Positions 19,551 to 28,889 of a stretch of DNA of 64,000 nucleotides are shown piece by piece. The stretch's first letter is position 1; every line of letters begins with the position of its first letter. Position numbers and translations under genes: made by a program. Source of the DNA: Paraspadella gotoi (Eukaryota > Chaetognatha); NCBI GenBank assembly GCA_051294375.1, contig CM119271.1, forward strand, positions 6,883,632 to 6,947,631, read 5' to 3'. A model generated the notes under the pieces. That model worked only from the letters and a program-made list of their open reading frames with translations. It ran no database searches and was not told the DNA's origin.

Positions 19551-20230
19551 GAAAGAAAAAAGGACAGAATGTATTTGACTATTTCTACATGAGGTATAAA
19601 TAGAAACTACATCATAATTTTCGTTTGCCATCAAAAGCCATTTGGCGTTTGCAAGTTCATGAAAAAATGATAAAAAAAAATATTGAAAACACGGAAGTCG
19701 AGATTAAATCTTTTTCTTATGATTTAAATTCTGGTGAATGACCGTTAAGATCGTACTACTCTGAAAGTGTTATAAGTTAAAGAAATTAGGTTATGAATTT
19801 TTTTTTTTTTAAAGTGTGTAACATCCAAAGCCATTCCGTCGATCATTCATTCTGAGCTGTTAAGTTACTGAAGGACACTTACATACGCAACAAGTAACAT
19901 TTCATTAAAACTAATGACGAAAACGTCCCGACAAAGCCACTGGCCTCAATCGGCGAAAAACATCCTTCATCTAAAAATTCATCAGCCCATGCATCGCAAT
20001 CTTGAGATCACCACGGCAGAATATCCTTCCTTTCATATCCAATAAAGCAATGGGACGCCAGATAAGAATATATTAATCCAAACAAAAAATCGATATATCC
20101 ATTTCACAATACCCAATATTATTGAATATAGTTATTTATATATATGGATAAGAGACCGGTGCGCAAAATGAAAAAGCAGATGAAGAAATGATATTCGATT
20201 TTTCTTTGACTTTGGCATGCGGACGTCGAT
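19551..20230. other. Spacer between COA1 and the NEURL2-like gene
   Basis: About 680 AT-rich bases. No gene, repeat copy or structured element was recognised; it should include the NEURL2-like 3' UTR. Confidence 0.5.
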
Positions 20231-21417
20231 TTAAATGTCGTTGAAGACGAACTCGCGAATGCGTTTTGGCAGCGGCATTCGCGAAATGGCATTTTTAGTA
20301 AAGTTCTGGAGAATGACTTCGCGACAAGAATCCTGGAGAGAGGCGACGCCGTAATTGACTTGAATAATTTTCACCTTGAAAAACAGAATAAAAAAAATTA
20401 AATAAGAAATGAGCGCGACTTGGTTTGAAATCGGAATTTGACGTTACCTAAGAATCAAGGTTCTTAGTTTCTACTTGCCTGTTTGGTTGTCCCATAAACG
20501 TCGACAACCGCCCGAATGGGATCACGATGGTGGGGAATGTTGTTAACGCAGGGCCCTTGATCCTCGCCGTTGATGACGAAGTGCATCTCAGCCAGGTCGG
20601 TGGCCTTGTTAATCACGTAATAGACGCCGATGCGAGATCCGACGTCCGTAGGCAAAATGTTTTCGGAGGCGCCTTCCGCCGAGGCGTCAGAGGAGGACGA
20701 AGAAGATGAGGAGGAAGATGAAGGGAGGCTCTCGCCCTCGGAGTCAAGATTTTGACCGCCGTTGGCGCAGGAGCCCATGGAGTAAGACTTGCCGGTCCGG
20801 CCCAGTCTCGGACGCAGAATGCTCCGACGCACTACTCCGCGAGTAGTGCCGACATAATCACCGACGGCAGAAGAAACGGCGCAGCCGACGGATTGAGCAG
20901 TGGGCGATTGAAGTCCGAGCCGCGAGTTGGAGGCGGAGACGCCGGCGACCTGATCGGATAGGTGGATATGGTGCGGCTGTTGGCCATTGACGACCAAGGG
21001 GCCTTGGTTCGGCCCCCGACCGATGATACCCCCGCCTCCTCTGACCACGCCCTGATCGGGCGTCCCGTAGTCTTCGTAGACCCGATTGTGAGACTTGGTC
21101 ACGGCGAAGATCCAGCTTTTACCCATGTTCGCCAAATCGGGTAGCGCGTACTGCGGTAGTTCAAAGTGCGTGGCCGGGTCGTGCTGAGTCAGGCCCACAC
21201 GCAGGTATCCAGACCAACCGCGCTCGTTGCGCTCGATCTCGATGAGGAAGATTTCGCCTGGTCGAAGGGGTTTCTCAGAGAAGGTGATCGCGTGGGCGAA
21301 GGACAACTCTCGACAAGCGACGCAACGGTCGTCGTACAACCGTATGTTGTTGCCATGGTAACCGTGAAAACGCATCGTCGTCGTAGTCGTCGTCGTCGTC
21401 GAGGTCAAGGAAGACAT
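20231..21417 (-). CDS. NEURL2: Neuralized-like protein with SOCS box (NEURL2 type)
   Basis: Two exons (20479-21417 and 20231-20374), 360 residues. An NHR (neuralized homology repeat) domain opens with [17 protein letters not shown] and [20 protein letters not shown], followed by [11 protein letters not shown]; its second half ([33 protein letters not shown]) comes after a long low-complexity insert with a serine run (11 S) and glycine patches. Exon 2 ends in a SOCS-box-like segment, [14 protein letters not shown] with LPKRIREFV, expected to recruit Elongin-Cullin E3 ligase. The intron has a GC donor (ACAG/GCAAGT) and is in frame only with it. An ATG at 21375, just before the domain, is an alternative start; the preceding 14 residues are mostly threonine. 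Confidence 0.88.
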
Positions 21418-22045
21418 GCTGCCCCCGATGTCGCCTCCTCCGTGCCCCCCGCCACCACGACAAGGGGGCAGAGGGGCACCCGCGGGACACCCGAGGCAAA
21501 GGATGGTGACGGTGATCGCGGGTTTTTCCAGAGTTTTTTAAAACGACAAATCTTTTGCAGTTTACATTTGGAAAAAGGACGACGGTGATTGACTGAAGAA
21601 CATAACGAAAAAAAGCATCGTTTAATACCGTTGATAATCTCGTCTGATGAGAAACAGCGGTTCCTCATAACATCAACTAAACTGAGCTATCTAAGGCTTC
21701 GAAGAAGTCAAAAGGACCACAACCAAAACAGAAATTGGTTGCTGAAACGAAAAAGCTACAGGGTGTCGCCGAAGTACGATGAAAAATAGATCACAAAAAA
21801 ACTTATAATTTGAAGCAGTATTTTATAAAAAAATATTTTTAAAATACATTAATGTATTTAGTCCATTGCTTAAAAGTTTCAAAAGGATAAGAAGCTCAAG
21901 TTTCATAATGGACTGCAAGTACGTATTTTACGGCTAAAACCTTTTTTTCAATACAAACGAGTATTATCAAGTTGAATTATATTAAATTGTTTGTTCATGG
22001 CTTAATAGCGGAGACAATAAAATAAAATAATTTACAATATATATA

Positions 22046-22584
22046 CAGCCCTATCCAAAAAAATAGAGGACACCCAAAAACATTATAAAAATAAATAAAA
22101 TTCTTTTAAAATAAAAAATAATATAAATAAATAATATTTATTTATAAAAAATTTAAAAGTGACTACTAGGTTACAACTCTTCAGTACTCAAACAGAATAT
22201 CAAAACATAAAAAAATTATTTTTAACCTCTTTTATTTAAAATATTATAGCACTGAAATGACTGGACCGATATTCTTTTAAATTATATATATGGGATCCTT
22301 TTTCAAAAATCCTTATTTTTTAAAAAAATATAAATACAATACCCATAAATTAAGGTTAAAAAATATATTTGGTTTTTAAAAATAATTGTTTGTAATAACT
22401 AAAATGACAAATGTTTTTTTACGATTTGTCATTTGGGAGCTATAACTCCGATTTTATTTTAACTTTAACATATGGATTTCCCATTTCAAAATCTATATTT
22501 ATCATTTATAATTTTTTATAATATGTATATAAAACGAGCACAACTTAAGTTTGAAGAGTGTTCTCTTTTTTTTGCACAGGACTG
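22046..22584. mobile_element. Tc1/mariner-type MITE with terminal inverted repeats
   Basis: Left end CAGCCCTATCCAAAAAAATA and right end (inverse complement) CAGTCCTGTGCAAAAAAAAG pair over about 30 bases, continuing GAGRACACYC, and are flanked by TA on both sides (22044-22045, 22585-22586). The 539-bp interior has no coding potential. TIRs starting CAGTCCTGTGCAAAAA are typical of Tc1-like transposons, so this is a non-autonomous derivative. Confidence 0.85.
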
Positions 22585-22600
22585 TACTTTATTAAATAAA

Positions 22601-22698
22601 ATTGGTACAACAAATATAAAAATTATCCATTCTTTTAATAAATAAGCTATCTTGCCCTTGACTTTGGACAGGCTTTGGTGGATTAAAGCCTCCAAATA
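22601..22698 (-). repeat. Partial copy of SINE-like repeat B (inverted)
   Basis: Inverse complement of the 3' part of the repeats at 27405-27598 and 48372-48556, including the shared GCCTGTCCAAAGTC, ATGAATGGATAATTTTTAT and TTGGTTGTACCAAT-like end. Confidence 0.7.
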
Positions 22699-23461
22699 AC
22701 ATTCGTCTCATATATTATGGTTAAACGGGAATGCTATAATTTAGCAGTCGTAACTTACGGCTTGCCGCGTTAGTCTAACAGCGGCGCGTGAGACACCCGA
22801 CAATTCTATCGTACGTAATTGTAATCACATCATCTCGGAAATAAAAAAATTTAGTAAACCGATGAAATTTTCATACTTCATATGATTAAGTTTTAATTTA
22901 AATACGCGTTATAATACAATCAATTGAACCTGGATAAATGACATGACTGTAAACTTAAAATCTTTCATTTCCAAGATGAGTTAGAAATGCGTTCAAAAAC
23001 ATAAGTAATTAACTCTACATGGTAGAGTTTTAGTAATTTTCTTCTAAAATCAAAGCATGAATACTTAAAAAGTAAATCTGATCGGCTCGTAATTCGGGGG
23101 GAACACGTTGGGTTTACAAATTGTTGCTGCACTAAATGGTTTATCGACTTGATCTGTATTTGGAAACTTGATTTTGACGAAAACTGAGATCTTAGTGCAA
23201 ATCGTATTTCATGCAAGAGATTCGTATTTTTCCACAAGGCGGTTTAATAAACACCAAAGTTGGTGAAAAAAACATGTTGGTCTTCGTAGGGTCGGTGATT
23301 ATTAAAGCGCTACAATGCTTAAATTCTTAAACGCCTTTAAATGTTTACGTCTACCAAAACAAAAAAGTTCTTCAAAGCTTTTTTCAAATCTAAGAACATA
23401 TGTCCAAACCTCGATAAGCAGACCGCGAAAAGGGAAATAAACCTAGAAAATTTGGACAAAA
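22699..23461. other. Spacer downstream of COQ10
   Basis: Mostly AT-rich. A GC-richer patch near 22740-22810 contains a perfect-arm hairpin with one bulge, GCCGCGTTAG and CTAACAGCGGC (22764-22785). No coding sequence was recognised. Confidence 0.4.
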
Positions 23462-24803
23462 TTATGTGTTGGCCAGGACAATAGGCGCTTGGGATGCAAT
23501 GGATTCTTTCCCAAATTTCGAGCCAGCCCTGGTTAGAAACGCATTAACTTGTTGACGGACAACGTCGTCGAAAAATGCGTTTGCCATGTGAGAATGGATT
23601 GCGCTACGAAATTCAAATGCAACCTGGGTGGGGGAGGAGAAAAAAAGGGGAAAAAAGGCCTAATTTCTCTTTCCTCAAGTTATTTACTCAATTATCAAAC
23701 AAAAACCGCAATTTTATAAAAATTCATATCTCTTAAAGTTATTAAGGTAAAATATTGATTTTGGAATCAATAGATGATTAAGAATAGTGTGGAATTCTCA
23801 CCTGTAACCGTAAATCTGTTTTGGGAATTTTATGTTCTATTTTTGTTGTTTTTCAATTTACAAATAAATTTAAAATATTTTTTTTACTTTATTTTTCCCT
23901 GGTTAAAAGATTCAGATAATGAAAAAAAAAAAAAAAATTTTCAATATTTTCCTGAATAATAAATTTAAAAAATTTAAATAAATTTAAAAAATGAACTAAC
24001 TGTTTTGTGGTATAATATTGTTATATATATTATGAATACTACCCTAATTATAATACTATAGGTTTTCTTTGCCGTTTATCAACGGTTTGCTTTCGATTTC
24101 TATCGTCTTGACTCACCGCAAAGTCCAAAGTACATGTTCTTGGATTGGACGGGAGCCCAGGGCTGAATCTCCAACTACTGACTAGATGGTTAAACAGTTT
24201 TCCGTCCGTGCAAATCGCTTTGACTAGATGGGGACGCGCCAGCATCACTGTCGAAACATAGCATTCCGACATGGGCGGGAACCCAACTTCAAGTTTCGCC
24301 TTGATCTGATTGGGTTTTTTACCAATAACTTCGGAACGCGTACACCAAGGAACGAACTCCTTGTAGCACGCAACGTCCGACACAACGTCAAACATTTCGT
24401 CCATGGTGTAACCTAAGAGACGCCTTTCAGAGTATTCTTTTTTTTTGGAGGCGCTCCCTAGCTGAAAAAAGTGGCGGCTTTGGCCAGCCGATGCGAGCGG
24501 CGAAAATATCGGATGTGGCGTCGAGCAAGGGACGCCAAACCCTCCGCCGATGCCGTATAAGTCGTTCATCACGAACGCGTAAGAGTGAGGAACTGAACGT
24601 CCAAGCTCGCCGCCGCCATCGAGGAATCGTCGCGTTGGAAGCGCCGGGCGCGCGACTGAAACCTCCGAGTCATGGACACTGATTTTCGAAGAACTGCGAA
24701 GTTCGATGAGGCTGGAAAGCACACGTTTCGACTCGTTCAAGACGCATAAATTGAGGGTCAAAATCTTGCGTGCTCGGTGCAGTGAGTTATAAATTAAAAC
24801 CAT
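23462..24803 (-). CDS. COQ10: Coenzyme Q-binding protein COQ10
   Basis: Exon 1 (24117-24803) and exon 2 (23462-23623), separated by a 493-bp intron, encode 282 residues. The START/SRPBCC-type domain shows [50 protein letters not shown] and [20 protein letters not shown], all COQ10 landmarks. The roughly 120-residue N-terminus is basic and poor in D and E at the start, in line with mitochondrial import. COQ10 binds ubiquinone and supports electron transport in the inner membrane. The ATG at 24803 is chosen because it is the first in frame; it is preceded by TTTTTTCGTTTTACAG one base upstream, again acceptor-like. Human COQ10A/B are about 240-250 residues. Confidence 0.92.
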
Positions 24804-24824
24804 TCTGTAAAACGAAAAAACGGG
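24804..24824 (-). other. Acceptor-like site at the COQ10 start codon
   Basis: Minus-strand CGTTTTTTCGTTTTACAG ends one base before ATG. The next gene upstream (ARPC5) ends about 310 bp away. This is a candidate leader-addition site. Confidence 0.45.
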
Positions 24825-25115
24825 TAAGATTTTAGGCAAAAACGGTCGAAAAGTTTTCAATATCCCGGGAGATCATGCTGGATCAAATATGAAGACATGA
24901 GAATGAGATTCGATAACATTTTTAACAATGCAACAAGAGAATCTCTAGAGGTAAATCGCGAGCAACTTCTCGTCTTAGTACAATCTCTGAGTAATCGAAA
25001 TAATTATTATAAACGAAAAAGTTTAAATACTAATAACGGTGTAAATCAGAAATCGAATGAAAATCCCCAAAGTCAAGCCTCTCCAAGGGCAAAACGTAGA
25101 ATATTTATGGAACAT

Positions 25116-27944
25116 CTAAACCTTTTTTCTGTCCGTCATCACCCGTATAATGCTTCCTAAACCCCCTTTAGTCACCGCCTTCTCATGCCACAACAGAAGA
25201 ACGGAGCAGTTTACATTCTCACAAGTGGGCATTTCGAAACCTCGATACAGGTATTTCATTAAAACGTCTATAGATTCTTTGTCAAGATTGTTGATGGCGT
25301 ACTCAATGTTCTCGGCCCCTTTGAAGAATGTCAACACTTCCATGACGCAACTATGACAAAAAAATTAATACACATTACGCAAAATTAAACAATAAAAAAT
25401 ATTTTTTCTTCTGATATTTTACAATACTTGAATTAGGGGTAGCCGCACTCAATGGGGTGAGTAAAAAATTTAGAGAGAGTACATGTTCAAATGAAAATTT
25501 ATACATTTTTAAGTATACTTTCAACGGACAAAACATTTCTAATATGGCTCTATACCCTCGTAATTAATTTTTTAATATTTATTTATAGATAGGAATGGCT
25601 AAAAATCTTTTTTTAATTTTTTAAATTTTAAGACCAGATTCGGATAGCTCAGAAAAAGTTGTCTGCACAAAGTATAATTCTTTTTTAAATATTTTTATAA
25701 TAAGTCAAAAATAAGAAAAAATATAAAAAATCATCATCTTTCAATAATTTTATCGGTTTTATTGAGAAAACGTAGTAATTTTTAAAAGCTATAATTATAT
25801 TTCTTGTTTAACTTTTTATTCTCTATCAGAATCCATCAAAAAATTTGAACATTTCAATTTTTTTTTTTAAATATAATTTTAATTAGGCTAGTACCCTCAG
25901 AAAAAAGCATTTTTGACAAAAAATATTTTAATACTATACTCTATGCTCATTAAGGCGTAATAAAATCTCTAAATTTAACTTTATTTGAAATTTTTCGATT
26001 TTATAAGGATAGTACTATATATAAATATAGCCTACTGCAAAAAATAAAAAACATAAAATTAATTTTTTTTACAAATTAATGTTAACTGATGGTATGTTGT
26101 TCATAATTGACTTTTAGAATTTTCGTATGTAACTTTCACTACGCCTTAATGCTCATGATAGATTATTTTAACGCTATATACATTAACATATAAATTTCAT
26201 CGGCTATGGCTACTTGAAGTAGATTAAAAATATAAAAAAATTACACTGGATATCTGGAAGGATAGCTGTATAACTTGATTGCCCCAGATCCTTAAATAAT
26301 AATATTAAAGTTATTAAAACTGATGAAAGACAGGTCTATGATTTTGAAGCTTTTATACGGATTTCAAATGGGAATTAAATGAAATGATCAAATACTACCA
26401 ATAGTCCAGCTTGCTGATTTTCTTAGTTATGTGCTTTATAACATGATAAAATTTTAAAAAAACAAATTTTAAAAATTTGAATAAAACCTTTTTGTTATAA
26501 GATATATTTTTAAGCTTTTTCACAACCACAATGACAGCCTTTTTCATTTTATAGTTTTTTGATTTAAAAAAAATCCGTGTAAATAAAAATCAATTTTCTT
26601 GTTTGGTTTTGGAACACTCGCATTTAAAAAATCATATCTCCTAAACTACTTGACCGATTGTAATAAAATTTAATTACAATGATTTTTTTTAAACAAATTT
26701 TATTTTTTTATATAATTTTTACATTGTGATTAAACTTTCTTTCATTGTGTTTTGAGATATTTGAAATTAAAGACGAAGTCTTGATACATCAACGATTTTA
26801 TTTTTATTGTTCAAACAAGTTTCGGCTTTCATTCAAACCTTCATCAGTGCTTTGATGCAGGCTTGAATGAAAACCGAAACTTGTCTGAACAATAAAAATA
26901 AAATCGTTGTATCAAGACTTCGTCTTTAATTTCAAATAATTTTTACAAAATGCTTTTATAGAGTGTCTGGAATTTAAAGTTATAAAATGGCGCGTTTTTT
27001 TTGCACAGGACTGTACATTAGAGTGGAGCACTCAAGAATAAAAAAATTATTTGAATGATCGAACAAGGATATTTAGATGTGAGATAGTATGATTAACTAG
27101 TACAAAAAATATTTTGTTCAAATTGTCTCGGGAACAGAATAGTAAAATATAATATAATCCTAATAATATCCTTATAAAATAATAAATTTTAAAAATAATT
27201 TTTTTAAACTTTTAGTAAAGATTCACATTCTTTTTTTTTTTAAAAATAAAAAAAAATTATTTTAAAATTTAACAATTTTATAAGGATATTACTATTATAC
27301 TAAAAATTTTTTTTTAAAATTTAAAATTTATTAATTAAGGGAGTGGTCTTTTCATACAATTGAAACATTCTTTGAAATATTTTCCACTTCATTGATAGGG
27401 AAGCCAGGTACTCTGGGAGTGAATAAACGGGACTGTGAGAGAGTCTTGATTGAAAGCTTGCAGGGACCTGCTATGTAATTATCTTGTAAGAGTGATGGAG
27501 GCCTTAAACCACCAAAGCCTGTCCAAAGTCAGGGGCAAGATAGCTTATTTATTAAATGAATGGATAATTTTTATATTGGTTGTACCAATTTCATATCCAT
27601 AGGCAGCAAAAAAAAAATGTTGAATCACTCAATATTTTCATCACTCCACCCTACTGTACATTTCGAAGGACTTGCCTAAAAGCCAAATCTTTGACAAGAG
27701 AATCTTTGCATCGGACAGGTGGATCTTTGAGGACGAGCTGCAAGGCTTCTAACGCTTGTCCCTTGGCCAATAGCAAATGGATATAATCCCTGAGGGATTC
27801 TGTCTTCACGAAGGCATCGTCGTCGAGAGAAGCGGCGGAGGAAATTTCAGTGGGTCCATCACCAACGTCTTCTAAGAAATTGTCGTCCGTGAACTGGTCG
27901 ACGTCGATACGACGAAATTTAGACGAATTAGTATTCTTCGCCAT
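25116..27944 (-). CDS. ARPC5: Actin-related protein 2/3 complex subunit 5 (p16-Arc)
   Basis: Exon 1 (27676-27944) and exon 2 (25116-25350) encode 167 residues; human ARPC5 has 151. Exon 1 starts SSKFRRIDVDQFTDDNF and carries ALQLVLKDPPVRCKD; exon 2 has VLTFFKGAENIEYAINNLD, VDVLMKYLYRGFE-like sequence and ends WHEKAVTKGGLGSIIRVMT. These are the family blocks in order. ARPC5 is a structural subunit of the actin-branching Arp2/3 complex. The 2.3-kb intron is unusually long for this window, filled with repeats, and uses a GC donor (TTTTAG/GCAAGT); only that donor keeps the frame. The ATG lies 78 bp from the MPLKIP-like stop. Confidence 0.95.
26001..26147 (+). repeat. Repeat C copy in the ARPC5 intron
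   Basis: About 145 bases closely matching the inverse complement of 40954-41107, including GATGGTATGTTGTTCATAAT and TATAAGGATAGTACTATATA. A third, more diverged copy is near 41380-41500. It is AT-rich and non-coding. Confidence 0.75.
26758..26938. repeat. Long perfect-like inverted repeat (foldback) in the ARPC5 intron
   Basis: Arms of about 80 bases (26758-26838 and 26861-26938) with only a few mismatches flank a 22-base loop. The arm core is AAGACGAAGTCTTGATACA. A transcript of the intron would form a long hairpin. Confidence 0.85.
26960..27013. mobile_element. Terminal fragment of a Tc1-like element
   Basis: The sequence ends TTTTTTTTGCACAGGACTG followed by TA, the same terminus as the MITE at 22046-22584. 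I found no matching left end, so only the right end is supported; the element may begin around 26570. Confidence 0.55.
27405..27598 (+). repeat. SINE-like repeat B, copy in the ARPC5 intron
   Basis: About 190 bases nearly identical to 48372-48556 (in a GNA12/13 intron): GAGAGTCTTGATTGAAAGC, GCAGGGACCTGCTATGT, GAGGCCTTAAACCACCAAAG and the AT-rich tail ending TTGGTTGTACCAATTTCATA. Dispersion in introns and a constant 3' tail suggest a retroposon. Confidence 0.75.
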
Positions 27945-27972
27945 AGTTTGTTTATTTTTAATTAAACATGGC

Positions 27973-27990
27973 CTAAAAAAAAGGAACTGA
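27973..27990 (-). other. Acceptor-like site between MPLKIP-like and ARPC5
   Basis: In the 78-bp spacer the minus strand reads CAGTTCCTTTTTTTTAG about 30 nt before the ARPC5 ATG. It is a strong polypyrimidine-AG with no space for an upstream exon. Confidence 0.55.
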
Positions 27991-28022
27991 AGCTCGACTA
28001 TACAGAAGAAAGAAAATACTCG

Positions 28023-28423
28023 TCAGCTGGGTTCGTCGGGGTTTGACATTTGACTCTGATATCTTTCGACGCTCGTCCACGGATCCTGAAGCATCGCGGG
28101 ATGAAAGTATTCTAGAATATAGTTTTGTCCGACAAAAGACCCGTTGCCTCTGCCGCGAAAATTTCCTCGGCCACGAAAACCGCGAAATCCGCCGGAACGG
28201 GGAGTATGAGGAGTACCCGTGTTTCCGAATCGCGGCGTGCTTTGCCAATTGTTAAAACTGACATAAAAATAACCAAATGTCAACCGACTGCGGACTCGTA
28301 AATTTTTGAAAAGTACCTGTTGGGTGAAGCACCATTGTTGCAGCTTCCCCTCCCTTGAAAGTTTTTCGGAGTAGAAAACTGAATAGGATTCGGTGAACGA
28401 GAAAAGTTTGGCGAATTAGACAT
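28023..28423 (-). CDS. MPLKIP: MPLKIP/TTDN1-like small protein
   Basis: Two exons (28317-28423, 28023-28257) encode 113 residues. The N-terminal half is rich in S, P, N and contains a GGFRGFRGRGNFRGRG RG-box; the C-terminal block YFHPAMLQDPWTSVE matches the conserved motif of MPLKIP (YFKPSMLEDPW in vertebrates), a PLK1-interacting protein mutated in non-photosensitive trichothiodystrophy and linked to intron lariat debranching. The human protein is 179 residues, so the disordered part is reduced. Identification rests on that single conserved block plus composition. The stop is 78 bp before ARPC5, suggesting a bicistronic unit. Confidence 0.72.
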
Positions 28424-28889
28424 CACTTTTATCCGTCGTTATCAATAATTGACAAAACTGGAAATGGGCACGATGAACAAAAATAAAGTGTAATAAGAGA
28501 AACGGAACATGGCATGGTCGTTTGAAGTACAAATAAACAAAATGTAACAAAATATAAAACAAAAAACAAAAAAAAACCAAAAAAAAAAAAAAACCGCGCT
28601 TCTTAGCGCAAGACTACAAACAAGAATAATAAAAATAACCATTATAATGAGGTGAAATAAAAAATGAGATTACAATATAGGTTTCATGGCTTAATAATTT
28701 CAAAACTATATACCCCAGAATGCGTAACGTGAAAGTAACACGGGAAAAAAATCCTGAATAAGCCCGTGTTTCAGATAAAAAAAAAAACCTTTAAATAATT
28801 ACCTCTAGAATAAGCACTAAAAAATTTCAAATGAGCCTCAAAATAAGCACAATCGGAAATTGCAAAAGGAAAGTTAATCTCGTAAAACC
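28424..28889. other. Spacer between MPLKIP-like and the zinc-finger/Tudor-like gene
   Basis: AT-rich, with A-runs at 28560-28595. No gene or repeat was recognised. Confidence 0.5.
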
